Position numbers and translations under genes: made by a program. From Chlorocebus sabaeus (Eukaryota > Chordata > Mammalia > Primates > Cercopithecidae): a stretch of DNA of 64,000 nt. The stretch covers positions 66,087,435 to 66,151,434 of the forward strand of contig NC_132904.1 of assembly GCF_047675955.1 (NCBI RefSeq), given 5' to 3'. Of the stretch, positions 23,882-36,214 are shown piece by piece. Position 1 is the first letter of the stretch. Each line of letters starts with the position of its first letter. The notes under the pieces were generated by a model that was not told the DNA's origin, searched no databases, and saw only the letters and a program-made list of their open reading frames with translations.

Positions 23882-24547
23882 GAAATAGGAATGCGTTTAT
23901 ACTGTTAGTGGGAGTGTAAATTAGTTCAACCATTGTGGAAGACAGTGTGGCAATTCTTCAAGGATCTAGAACCAGAAATATCGTTTGACCCAGCAATCCC
24001 ATTACTGGGTATATACCCAAAGGATTATAAATCATTCTACTGTAAAGACATATGCATATGTATGTTTATTGTAGCACTATTTACAATAGCAAAGACTTGG
24101 AACCAACCCAAATGCCCATGAATGATAGACTGGATAAAGAAAATGTGGCACATATACACCATGGAATACTGTGCAGCCATTAAAAAGGATGAGTTCATGT
24201 CCTTTGCAGGGACATGGATGAAACTGGAAACCATCATTCTCAGCAAACTAACACAGGAACAGAAAACCAAACACCACATGTTCTCACTCAGAAGTGGGAG
24301 TTGAACAATGAGATGGACACGGACACAGGGAGGGGAACATCACACACCAGGGCCTGCCGGGGGTGGGAGTCAAGGGGAGGGAGAGCATTAGGACAAATAA
24401 CACAATCCATGTGGGGCTTAAAACCTAGACGATGGGTTGATAGGTGCAGCAAACTACCATGGCACATTTATACCTATGTAACAAACCTGCACATTCTGCA
24501 CGTGTATTCCAGAACTTAAAGTAAAATTAAAAAAAAAAAAAAAATTA
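23882..24547 (+). mobile_element. Young-type L1PA 3' fragment inserted in old L1
   Basis: 5'-truncated L1PA of about 0.66 kb: ORF2 C-terminus (frame 23933-24304, in two pieces), 3' UTR and poly(A). An 18-bp TSD (aagagttctctttcctcc) lies at 23864-23881 and 24548-24565, in the host L1, proving it is a later nested insertion. Confidence 0.95.
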
Positions 24548-25690
24548 AAGAGTTCTCTTTCCTCCAAATCCTTGCCTGCACTTGTTACTTTTTGCCTTTT
24601 TGACAGTAGTCATTCTAACTGGAATGAGATTATCTCTCTTTGTGGTTTTGACTTGCATTTTCCTGATGATTAGCGATGTTGAACTTTTTTTTTCACATAC
24701 TTGGCTATTTGTATGTCTTCTTTAAAAAAAAAAAAAAAAAGTCTGCTCAGATCCCTTTGCTTATTTTTAATCAAATTATTTGTTTTTTGCTGTTGAGTTC
24801 CCTGTACTTTCTTAATATTAATCTCTTGTGGGATCGATAGTTTGCAAATACTTCCTCCCATTCTACAAGTTGTCTCTTCATTCTGTCAGTTCCTTTGTTG
24901 TGCAGAAGCTCTTTCACTTGATATAATCTCATTTGCCTATTTTTGTTTTCATTACCTGCGCTTTAAAGTCTTTCCCATCAAATCTTCACCCATTCCAATG
25001 TCATGAAGCTTTTTCCTTATATTTTGTTGTAGTATTTTTATAGATTTAAGTGTTACATTTGAATCTTTAATTCATTTTGAGTTGATTTTAATATACGATG
25101 ACAGATAGGGTCTAGTTTCTTTCTTCAGCATATGAATATCCAGTTTATTCAGCACCATTAATTGAAGAGAATTTCCTTTTCCCAATGTGTATTCTTGGTG
25201 CCTTAGTTGAAAATCACTTGGCTATAAGTTTGGGAATTTATTATTGAGTTCTCTATGCAGTTCCATTGGTCCATGTGTCTGTTTTAATACCACTGCCATG
25301 ATATTTTGGTTAATCTAAACTTGTATTTTGAAGTCAGGTAGTATGATACTTCTAGCTTCTTTGACCCTCTTAGGATTGCTTTGATTATTCACGGCCTTTT
25401 GTTCCATACAAATTTTAGGATTGTTTTTTCTATTTATGGGAAGAATGCCTTTGGTATTTGACAGTGATTGCATTGAGTCTGTCAATTACATTGGAGAGTA
25501 TAACTATGCTATACTACTTACTATAGTAATTTTTTCAATCCATGAACATGAGATACCTTTCCCGTTTTTTCCATTTTAATTTATTTTATCAATGTGTTGC
25601 AGTTTTCATTGTAGAAGTTTTCACCTGCTTGGTTAAATTTAATCCTATTTTATTATTTTTTCAGTTTTTATCTCTTCTCTTTATTATTGC
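24548..25690 (-). mobile_element. Old L1 (minus), segment 2: ORF2 mid region
   Basis: Antisense ORF2 from the C-terminal third up to the 'IATKKIKYLGI'-type region. Highly mutated. Together with segments 1 and 3 it spans about 3.85 kb, consistent with one L1 running from the endonuclease domain to the 3' end. Confidence 0.75.
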
Positions 25691-26023
25691 ATGTTTCATC
25701 TTTGATAATATATGAAATTATAACTGCGCAATACAAGCTAAACAGTAAAATTAATATAATAATCTGAAATTTTGAGCAGAACAAACAACTGAATCATTTA
25801 GCTAATGGTTTCAATTCTCCACTTTTTTTAATGAAACTAAAACTCAAGAAAACTTTCCACATATTCTGTAATACAATGTCTATCTTGCTTCCTTTCCCAA
25901 TCTCTTTCATCTCTCAAATCAAACCTCTTCAGTTTTCCCTTTTAGAACTCACAAGTGTAGTTAGCCAAATTCCAAATATCTCAAAGCATTTTCTCTGCTT
26001 TTTCTCTCTTCCTTTTTCTTTAA
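25691..26023. other. Non-L1 stretch between old L1 pieces
   Basis: Not recognisably L1. It ends in an A-run (about 26023-26040), so it may itself be inserted or transduced DNA. No gene call is possible. Confidence 0.4.
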
Positions 26024-26950
26024 GAAAAAAAAAAAAAAAAACTTTTTAACTTTTATTTTACGTGCAGGGATACACATGCTGGTTTCTTATACAGGTAAAT
26101 GTCATGTCACAGGGATTTGGTGTGCTGATTATTTTGCCACCCAGGTAATAAGCATAGTACCTGATGGGTAGCTTTTGTATCCTCTCCCTCCTCCCATCCT
26201 CCACCCTCCAAGTAGGCCCCAGTATCTGTTGTTCCCTTATTTGTGTCCACATGTACTCAATGTTCAGCACCCACTTATAAATGAGAATATGCAGTATTTA
26301 TTTTTCTGTTTCTGTGTTAGTTTGCTTAGGATTATGGCCTCCAGCTGCATCCATGTTGCTGCAAAGGATATGATTTCATTTTTTATGAGTGTATAGTATT
26401 CCATGGTGTATGTTTAGCACATTTTCTTTATCCAGTCTACCATTAATGGCCATGTAGGTTGACTCCAGGACTTTGCTATTGTAAGAAGTGCTGTGAAGAA
26501 CGTACGTGTGTGTGTGTCTTTAAGGTAGAACAATTTATATTTCTTTGGGTATGTACCTAGTAATGTGATTGCTGGGTCGAATGGTACTTCTTTTTCAAGT
26601 TTTTTGAGAAATTGCCACAGTGCTTTCCACAATGGCTGAACTAATTTACATTCCCACCAGCAGCATATGAGCATTTCTTTTTCTCCACAACCTCTCCAGC
26701 ATCTGCATCTGACAAAGGTCTAATATCCAGAATCTATAAGAAACTTAAATTAACAAGTAAAAACCAAACAACCCCATTAAAAAGTAGGGCAAGAACCATG
26801 AACAGTCATTTTTCAAAAGAAGACATACATGTGGCCAGCAAGCATATAAAAATGCTCAATATTATTAATCATTAGAGAAATGCAAATCAAAATCACAATG
26901 AGATATTCTCTAACAGCAGCCAGAATGGGTATTATTAAAAGATCAAAAAA
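26024..26950 (-). mobile_element. Twin-primed L1: 3' part minus, upstream part inverted
   Basis: 26042-26705 is antisense L1 3' UTR plus ORF2 C-terminus. At about 26705 the orientation flips and 26706-26950 is sense ORF2 from just upstream of that point. The flip is at a shared 'catctg'. In L1 order the two pieces are nearly adjacent. This is the classic outcome of twin priming during insertion. Confidence 0.8.
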
Positions 26951-29058
26951 GGTTTTTTTTGTAGCTACTGTATATGAGATTGCTGTCTTGTTTTTTTTTT
27001 TTAGTTTGTGCACTATTGATTTATAAAAACATTACTGATTGTTTTATGTTGATTTTATACCCTGCAACTTTACTGAATTTGTCAGTTCTAGGAGTTTTTC
27101 AGTGGAGTTTTTAAGTTTTTCTATATGAGATCATGCCATCTGCAAAGAGGGAAAATTTGATTTCCTCTTTTCCATTATGGATGTCCTTTGTTTTTTTTCT
27201 TGCCTGATTTCTCTGGTTAGAACTTTCAGCACTATGTTGAATAGGAGAGGTGGAAGTGAGCATATTTGTCTTGTTACATTTCATAGAGGAAGAACTTTCA
27301 GCTTTTCCACATCAAATATGGTGTTATCTGTAGGACTGTCATATATGGCCCTTATTGCATAGAGGTACATTTCTGGTATACATATGTTGAGAGTTCTTAT
27401 CATGGGAAGATATTAAATTTTATGAAATGCTTTTCTTTCTCTATTGAGATAATTCTATGTTTTTTATTCTATTGATGTGATAGATTATGTTTATTGATTT
27501 ATTGTATTTATTGATATGTTGAACTATCTTTGCATCTCTGAAGTAAATACCACTTTATCATGTTGTTCAATCTATTTGATGTACTGTTGTATTCAATTTT
27601 CTAGTACTTTCTTGGGAGTTTTTCTATCTATGTTCATCAGGATTCTGGCCTGTTGATTTTTGCTTGTTTATTTAGTTGTGTGCTAATCTGGTTTTGCTAT
27701 CATGGTAATGCTGGCTTGGTAGAATGAGTTAGGAAGAAGTCTCTCCTTTTCAAATTTTTGAAATTGTATGAGAAGAATTGGTGTTAGTTCTTCTTTAAAC
27801 GTTTTGTAGAATTTAATAATGATGTCATCTTGTCTCGGGCTTTCCTTCATTGGGAGACTTGTATTACTGAGTAAATCTTATTCCCTGTTATTGGGATAAG
27901 GAACGTCACACACCGGGGCCTGTCGGGGGAGGGGAGAAGGATAGCATTAGGAGATATACCTAATGTAAATGACGAGTTGATGGGTGCATATTGGTATGCA
28001 ACATGGCACATGTATACATATGTAACAAACCTGCACATTGTGCACGTGTACCCTAGAACTTAAAGTATAATAATTAAAAAAAATTTTTTTAATCTCATTT
28101 CCTGTTACTGATCTATTCAGGTTTTCTATTTCTTCCTGGTTCACTTTTGGTAAGTTATATATGCCAAAGAATTTATCAGTTTTCCCTAGGTTTTCCAATT
28201 TGTTGGTTTAGAGTTGTTTATAGTTGTCTCTAATAATCTTTTGTATGTCTGTGATATCCGTTGCAATGTCTACTTTTTTGTTTCTAATTTTATTAATTGC
28301 ACCTTCTCTCTTTTTCTGTGTCTAGCTAATGGTTTGTCAATTTAATTTTTTCAAAACACCAACATTTCATTTGGTTGATCTTTAGTACTGTATTTTTATT
28401 CTCTATTTTGTTTATTTTTGCTCTGCTCTTCATTACTTCTTATTTCTACTAATTTTGGATTTTGTTTGTTCTTGCTTTCCTCCTTTCTTGAGGTGCATTA
28501 TTAGTTGTTTATTTAAAATCTTTCTACTTTTCTAATGGTAAGTATTTATTGCTATAAACTTTCTTCTCAGTACAGCTGTTGTTACATCCCATAGCTGTTG
28601 TTACTAAATCCCATAGGTTTTAGTATATTTTTCTTCTAGTTTTATTTGTTTCATTTTCAATACAGTTTCATTTTCAATAAAGAAATTAACTGGTCATTCA
28701 AGAGTACATTGTTTATTTCTATGTGTATGTACAGTTTCTGATTTTCCTCTTGTTATTTATGTCTACCTTTTTCCATTGTAGTATGAAAAGATGCTTGATT
28801 TGATTTTAAATTTTTAAAAATTTTAACATGTTTTGTGCCCTACAATATGGTATATCCTAAAACATATATTACATGTCCTGATAAAAAGAATGAACAGTTG
28901 AAGTTATTGGACAAAATATTCTTTAAATGTTTGTTAGTTACACTTGGTTGATATTGCAGTTTAAGTTCTATGTTTTGTTATTGATATTGTGCCTAATCTG
29001 TCCAATGCTGAAAGTGGGGTGTTGAAGCTCCCTACTATTGGATTAGGGTCTACTTCTC
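26951..29058 (-). mobile_element. Old L1 (minus), segment 3: ORF2 RT and endonuclease
   Basis: Antisense ORF2 from the IATKK-type region back through the FADD region (complement near 27130) to the endonuclease GDFN-type motif near 29035. Interrupted at 27895-28085 by a short L1PA fragment. It ends where a plus-strand L1 begins at the same L1 position. Confidence 0.75.
27895..28085 (+). mobile_element. Very short L1PA 3' UTR insertion
   Basis: Only about 190 bp of L1PA 3' UTR plus an A-rich tail ('cacaccggggcctgtcgggg' onward). The flanks 'aatcttattccctgttattg' and 'aatctcatttcctgttactg' form an imperfect TSD within the old L1. Confidence 0.88.
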
Positions 29059-29787
29059 AGCCACATAATAATAGTGGGGGACTTCAATACATCGTTGGCA
29101 GTGTTAGATCATCAGGACAGAAAACTAACAAAAGAATTCTGGACTTAAATTTGACACTTAACCAATTGGATCTAATACACATCTACAGATTGGTCCGCCC
29201 AATAACCACAGAATATGCGTTCTTTTGATCTGCACAAGGAATATACGACAAGATCAGCCGCATGCTGGGCCATAAATCAAGTCTGAATAAATTCAAAAAA
29301 ATCAAAATTATATTAACCGTACACTTGGATCACAGTGGATAAAAATGGAAATAAATACCAGGAAGATCTTTCAAAACCACATAATTAAGTTGAAATTAAA
29401 CAACTTGCTCCTGAATGGCTTCTGAGTAAAGACTAAAATTAAGGTAGAAATTTTAAAAATCTGTGAAGTAAGTGAAAACAGAGACAAAACATACAAAAAT
29501 CTGTGATACAGCAAAAGCAGTGTTAAAAGTTTATGGTGCTAAATGCCTACCTCACATATTTAGATTTCAAATTAACAAGCCAAAACCAAGAGGAGCTATA
29601 AAAATAAAAACAAATTAATCCCCCTAAAGTTACCAAAAGTAAAGAAATACATTTTCAGAGCAAAACTGAGTGAAAGCAAGACAGAAAAATTCATAAAAGG
29701 AATAAACAAAACCAAAAGTTGATTCTCTGAAAGGCTGAATAAGATTGATGGACCACTAGCTAGATTAGCAAAGAAAAAATAAAGATC
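29059..29787 (+). mobile_element. Old L1 (plus), ORF2 arm, part 1
   Basis: Sense ORF2 starting at the endonuclease GDFN-type motif (about 29070-29085) and running through the linker. Full of stops. Continues at 30174 after a MaLR LTR. It faces the minus L1 arm head to head. Confidence 0.75.
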
Positions 29788-30173
29788 TGTATTAGTTCAT
29801 TCTCATGGTGCTAATAAAGACATACCCCAGATTGGGTAATTTATAAAGGAAAAAGGTTTAATTGGCTCACAGTTCAGCATGGCTGGGGAGGCCTCAGGAA
29901 ACTTACAATCATGGTGGAAGGGGAAGCAAACATGTCCTTCTTCTCATGGCAGCAGCAAAGAGAAGAATGAGAGCAACGAGGGGAAAAAGCCCCTTATAAA
30001 AACCACCAGATCTCGTGAGAACTCACTCATTATCAAGTGAACAGCATGGAGGTAACCACCCCTATGATTCAATTACCTCCCACTGAGTCCCTCTCACGAC
30101 ATGTGACATGTGGGGATTATGAGAGCTACAATTCAAGATGAGATTTGGGTGGTGCTACAGCCAAACCATATGT
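29788..30173 (-). mobile_element. MaLR solo LTR nested in old L1
   Basis: Plus strand opens 'tgtattagttcattctcatg' and ends '...ccaaaccatatgt', the reverse complement of an MST/THE1-like LTR. Near-matching 5-bp flanks agatc and agata. The host L1 sequence is continuous across it. Confidence 0.88.
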
Positions 30174-31195
30174 AGATACAAACAAATGCAATCAGAAATG
30201 ACAAAAGCAACATTACAATTGATATCATAGAAATGCAAAAGATCCTCAGAGAGTATTATGAACACCTCTATGTACAAAAACTGGAAAACATAGAAAAAAT
30301 GAATAAATTCCTGGAAACAGATAACATACCAAGATTGAATCAGGAAGAAATTGAAACACACCAAAATTGAGTTCCAAATGGAACCACTAATAAAACAAAC
30401 AAACAAACAAACAAATAAACAAAAAACCTACAAACCAAAAATACCTCCAGACCAGAGAGATTTACAGCTGAATTTCACCAGACATACGAAGAAGAGCTGG
30501 TATCAATTCTACTGAAAATATTCTAAAAACATCAAGGAGGGACTCCTTCCTAACTGATTCTATGAAGCCTCCATCACCGTGACAACAAAACCTGGCAAAG
30601 ACACAATGAAAAAGGAAAACTATAGGCTAATACCCCTGATGAACACTGACGCCAAAATCCTCTAGAAAATACTGGCAAACCAAATCCAGCAGCACATCAA
30701 AAAATTAGTTCATCATGATCAAGTAGACTTCATTCGTAGGATGCTAGGTTGGTTCAACATATACATATAAATAAATGTGATTTGCCACATAAACAATTAA
30801 AAACGAAAACGACATAATTATCTCAATAGGTGCAGAAAAAGATTTTAATAAAATCCCACATTCCTCCATGCTAAAACCCCTCAATCAAATAGACATGGGA
30901 GAACACACCTCAAAATATTAAGAGTCATCAATAACAAACCCACAGCCAGCATCATACTAAGCAGGCTAAAGCTGAAACCACTCCCCTTGAAACTGAAACA
31001 AGACAAGGATGCCCACACTCATCATTCCTATTCACTCTCATCATTCCCTTAGTACTGAAATTTCTAGCCAGAGGAATTAGGCAAGAGAAAGAAATAGAAG
31101 GCATCCAAATAGGGAAAGAAGAAGTCAAATTCTCTCTTTGTTGACAATGTGATTCTATACCTAGAAAATCCTGAAGACTTTCCAAAATTTCAATT
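30174..31195 (+). mobile_element. Old L1 (plus), ORF2 arm, part 2
   Basis: Sense ORF2 through the RT domain up to the FADD-type position (about 31143, mutated) and a few codons beyond, then unique DNA. It has no 3' UTR, so it is truncated at both ends. A short (ACAAA)n-like simple repeat lies at about 30393-30427. Confidence 0.75.
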
Positions 31196-33479
31196 AATTC
31201 TATTGTGAAAGTGTTTTTCTCTTTCCAAATTAGGATTTACATATTTTGATGACTGTTTACTTTTCACATTAAATAAAACATATTTATGTTTATGTTCAAA
31301 TATAGACACAGAAACTGTATTTATGATATACATCATGGAATAAATAAGAGGCCTAAATATTAGTGGCTTCATTTTCAATAATATATTCTTATTGCCAGAA
31401 TGATTACAGATTAAAAATTCTTAAAAGTTAATTACGTGTTTTGTATCAATTGGGAATTTACTTCTTGATTTTGATAATGCGGGTTAACATGATACACTGA
31501 CTGGAGTTGTTTAAGCTTATCATTGACATATAAGAACCACTTTTCCTCACCTGCCACTTATTTATTTTCTACAAATAATGGTAAAAGAGGAAACTAGATA
31601 TTTTAGAAACACCAGAAAAATATTAACATTGATTCACACTGGAGGAAATTTCTCAAGTACTGTTAACAACCAGCAAAGCAGTAAAGCCTCAAAGGATTGA
31701 TTATTACATACATGTTTCCAGCTCACAATGTTATTGGCCCTTTTCAATGAAAACTGTTAGTAAGTACATACTTATTGGAATCTTAAACTGAAGATTTTTC
31801 AGGATCTTCCAGAAGCAGATGACCCTTACTTGGCAAAGGTTAACCCGAAATTTTCTATTTAGCAGATGATGGTGTGAAGTGTACTTTCTCATGCCAAGAC
31901 AACAGAACAAGATTAACTTTTTGTATCTGTTCTTTTTTTTTTTTTGTCTTATTGTTAAAATTTTTTATCATCTTAATTTGATACATCTTAGTGGTTGCCT
32001 AAGGGTTTCTAAATGCATTTAAACATGTTTTTACTGTAATCACAGCCTGATCTCATAATGTGTTTCTCTGCTATTTAAAGCAAAATAATACCTGGATAGG
32101 GCTGGGGTTGGGGGGCATGTGTGACCACAGCTGTGTGACCACAGCTACTCCTCTGAATGCTGGATTTGTCATCCCCCAAACAATTATTAACTCTTCCTTC
32201 AAATATTCAAGAAGACAACTTTTTTTCTTCAAGTTCCTCTTGGTATCATACTTTCCTCACGTCACTGACCTCAATCGTTAATATTTTAAATATTAGACCG
32301 GACCTAGAGTCAACACAATACATAAGCTAAATTTATTTCATCATTTGCAGTATATTCAAAGTCAGTAGGGGTAGTGACAAATATTGGAACAATTTTTATT
32401 ACAGTAGTGAGTATTTTCATGTACTCTCTAGTCTGTTTTATAGGTTCAATGTCATTCCAAAGATAATTTCCTCTTTTTGAAAAAAATAAAAAATTGTTCC
32501 AATCTTGTGGTAATAAATGATACAATGACAATGATGTTTGTGTTCTAAAGGCGGACTTCTGCGTACCTGACACACATAAATCTCTCTTGTAACAAAGGAG
32601 TAATGCCTACAGATTTTCAAATATTTAAAACCTATAACCTTCTAGTGAACTGTATTTTCCTGAGAAGAACATCTAGATGGACTTCCAAAATGAGTAGGTA
32701 TGGGTTAGTCAGGAAGTTCCTGGAAAGGGAGCTAACTCCCTCTTCCTGTCCACTGTCTCAGACTGCTCCTCCCATAGTCAGAAAAACACTAACCATTTTC
32801 TTCTTAGCTAGCCAAGGAGACATTTGGCACATTTAACACCTTCTCTAGTACCCATGCGAATACCACCTTTTAGGTGAAACCGTGTGGTTAAGCTAAAGGG
32901 AAGTCTCCCGGATCTCAAAAATAAACTGAAACGGAATTTGATTATGTTTTTATGTGGCCTGAGTTTGGTGATCTAGGTCTCTGATTCCATAGCCTACTAC
33001 ATAAACTACGAATCACTGACTTGCTGGTCATAGTCTGTATGGCATTTGTTCAGTACAATACAAGAGCAGTCTGAAGTCTTAAATACTGCTGCATAGTCAT
33101 TGTCATATTACGTTATTCAACGATTATCGTTTAACAAAAGAAACATGCAGGACTCCAGGCTGTTTTCTGAGCAACCTTCTATCAGTACAATTCTGACAAT
33201 GGTTAACTGGAATGCACAAATGAATGTGTTGAAGGCTGTTTTCATCTGGTTTTGGCCAAAAGGGGACAATGCCTGAAGAATGTGAACAATATAGACAGGC
33301 CATTCTGTGACAAAGTCTGGAAGAAGACTGAGAGAAAGTCAATCAGAATTACTCTTCTTGCTAACATGGGTAACTGCTTTTGCTTTACCAATGTTCATTC
33401 TAGCCCACTTTTGTTCTCACATTTCCTAGATTTAGAAAATATTGATTTACAATTCCAAATTACCCATATTGCTTGACCA
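31196..33479. other. Intergenic DNA, no gene seen
   Basis: Unique-looking sequence. A small tandem repeat of 'gtgtgaccacagct' lies at about 32120-32146. The open frames under 90 codons show no domain. Confidence 0.5.
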
Positions 33480-33720
33480 CATCCAAACTGGAATCCTCCC
33501 AAACTTCCAAGATTTCTCCTTAAAGTTATCAAGCACAACAAGCTCACATCATATAAGAATCCCCTCCCAACTCTTTTGAGTTACCCAGGGGCTCTTTTGG
33601 AATGCTTTCTTGCTTGCTGTAGCAGGATTAATAAACCTAAGTTTTGAGTATAGATATATTTCCTGTTGTCTTAAGTAAGTGAGTTTTAATAACTTCTAAC
33701 AGAGGAGATAGTCTTCATAG
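33480..33720 (+). repeat. Possible LTR 3' region
   Basis: A TATA-like 'catataag' (about 33550), a mid-block with 'gctgtagcaggatt' and then AATAAA (33630s) resembles an LTR core with poly(A) signal. No ends or TSD identified. Confidence 0.35.
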
Positions 33721-33850
33721 TTGTTTAATTTTTCTTTCCTTAATATGTAAGCAAGAGCTTTTTATAATTAATTTTTGATACAAAATTTTCCATAGAAATG
33801 GCTTACTTAGTCAACATGAGAACCATGGGAAGATTAAAAAATATTCTCTC

Positions 33851-34155
33851 ACTGGGAGCGGTGGCTCACATCTACAATCCCAGCACTTTGGGAGGCCGAG
33901 GCAGGTGGACCACTTGAGGTCAGGAGTTCAAGACCAGCCTGGCCAACATGGCGAAACCTGTCTCTACTAAAAATACAAAAATTAGCTAGGCGTGGTGGCG
34001 GGCACCTGTAATCCCAGCTACGCAGGAGGCTGAGGCACGAGGATGGCTTGAACCCGGGAGGTGGAGTTTGCAGTGAGCAGAGATAGCGCCACTGCACTCC
34101 AACAATAGAGGGCACTCCTGGGCAATAGAGGGAGACTCAGTCTCCAAAAAAAAAA
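33851..34155 (+). mobile_element. Alu (S-type), plus strand
   Basis: Full dimeric Alu with poly(A). An internal local duplication places 'caatagaggg' twice near 34103-34132. Flanks 'attctctca' and 'attatctca' are an imperfect TSD. Confidence 0.92.
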
Positions 34156-34639
34156 TTATCTCATGTTATGGACAATTGGCACCTTTTTGCTTCAGCCCAG
34201 TGGAAAAAAGGGTCTAGAATTAAGATGAATCCATAAAATGATAATTACTTCAGTGTCCAAAATATCATTATTTAACATATGCATACTTTCCTCTTCACTC
34301 CCATAGTATCTTTTATACTATATCACTGAAAATGCTATATTTTGTTGTTATTACATGATTTCCTCTCTTTCTAGATTGTGGGTTTCCTAAAGTCTGACAC
34401 TGGACCTTAGTCACCTGTGAAATTATATTATTGTCTAGAATATAGTTGATCCTCAAGAAATATTTCTGAACAGATGTTCAACTATAAGAAAAAATAAATG
34501 AAGAGTATTTCTAAAGTTTCTGCATAAGGTTTTTCTCTTCAAGAAGAAGATTAGAAATTTCCAGGCATGAGTAGAAGGAGGAATGGGGAGTTATTGCTTA
34601 GTGGTTACAGAGTTTCTGTTTGAGGTAATAAAAAGTCTT

Positions 34640-34765
34640 GGACATAATGGTAATAGTCACACAATATTGTAAATGTAATTAATGTCACAAACCATACACT
34701 TAAAAATGGTTAAAATAACAAAGTTTATGTTATATATATTTTACTATAACATAATAAAAGAAACT
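34640..34765 (+). mobile_element. Old L1M 3' end fragment
   Basis: Contains 'cacttaaaaatggttaaaat' and a closing 'ataataaaag', typical of ancient L1 3' ends. Confidence 0.55.
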
Positions 34766-35310
34766 GTGGTCTCTGTTTATAGGATCCTATTTATCAAACA
34801 CCACATTACAAACTAAGTTAACTGTGGGTGGGATCAATCTCAGACTCTTAAAAAAAAAAAAGAAACTTAGATACTGAAGTTGAAAAGTAGAATGAATGCC
34901 TTAAAAGATCAAGAGTTTCTGGTAATAAGCAATATATGATGAAAAATTGATGCTGGAGAATATGATTGCGTTATATAGGAGAATAGACTGGTTACTCGCA
35001 TTTATTTTTTCCAAGTGGGGGAACATCAATTCTTGTGGAAGTTAAGCCTGTGCTAAAAACATGCCAGCCAGCTGTTTGGGGAAGGTTTACTGTCATCCAA
35101 TCAGTCTGGATAGCATTAACAGGAAACTCAATGTCCTAGGCACCCTTGTATACCCAAAGTGCTATAGACTAATGGAGGAAACAAAAGGTTAGATCAAGTT
35201 CACAGTGCCTCTCAGAATAATTCACATGATAAGTCCATCACACTTAAAATGCCAGGAAAAATGCAAAGGTCATCAGTCAGGAGGTGACTATATTAGCTAC
35301 AAAGTGACAT

Positions 35311-35612
35311 TTTTATTATTATTTTATTTTAAGATAGGGTCTCACTCTGTTCCCTGTGCTGGAATGTAGTAGCACAAACATGGCTCACTGCAGCCTCAAC
35401 CTCCTAGGCTCAAGTGATCCCCCGCCTCAGCCTCCCAAGTAGCTAGGACTACAGACACATGATACCACGCCTGGCTACATTTTTAATTTTTTGCAGAGAC
35501 AAGGTCTAGCCATGATGCCCAGGCTAGTCTTGAATTCCTAAGCTCAAGCAATCCTCCCACCTTGGCCTCTCAAAATGCTAGGATTACAGATAGAAGCCAC
35601 CACATCTGACCA
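35311..35612 (-). mobile_element. Alu (J-type), minus strand
   Basis: Diverged antisense Alu starting with a T/A-rich tail. A 10-bp TSD (aaagtgacat) lies at 35301-35310 and 35613-35622. Confidence 0.93.
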
Positions 35613-35826
35613 AAAGTGACATATTTTGGACTACTTCCTTGAGAAACTAATATGATGGGGTTCCCATGGAATTATGTGCTTTCAGACTTCTCCCCCTGTA
35701 GTCCTCCTCATGTATTGTCAACCTAATCCTGGGTGTTGAGTTCTCACAGCAATCTCTGGTCTAGGCTGAAACTCTCACTGAAGACTCTCCTGGTCTAAGA
35801 AAATGCTGGCAATAATTAATTAATTT

Positions 35827-35868
35827 TGTGTGTGTGCGTGTGTGTGTGTGTCTGTGTGTGTGTGTGTT
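35827..35868. repeat. (TG)n microsatellite
   Basis: About 20 TG units with single CG and TC interruptions, about 0.35 kb beyond the end of the second OR locus. Confidence 0.95.
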
Positions 35869-36214
35869 CTCAATTCCTCAACTCTAGCATACGAGATTTC
35901 AGTACATGGAGAGAATAACTCTCCTTGTCTTTTACTTTCAAGTGAACTACATTGCCTTTCCCTGGAAATATTCAAGACCTATAGGCCCATTAACAGGTCA
36001 CAGGATAATTTTATAGAAAAATGATATTCTTCATATTTAGCAGGTATAGATGGGTTCTCACAAATACTTCAAAAACTCTCCAATAATACATGATACTGGT
36101 GTGCTAGAATTAGCAGAAGTAGAAACCTCTAGTCCAGGGATAAGAGGTGCTAAAGAAAGTAAAAGATTAATTATAACTTTTTCCATTAATTCTCTGTGCA
36201 TGTAGAGAGTATAG

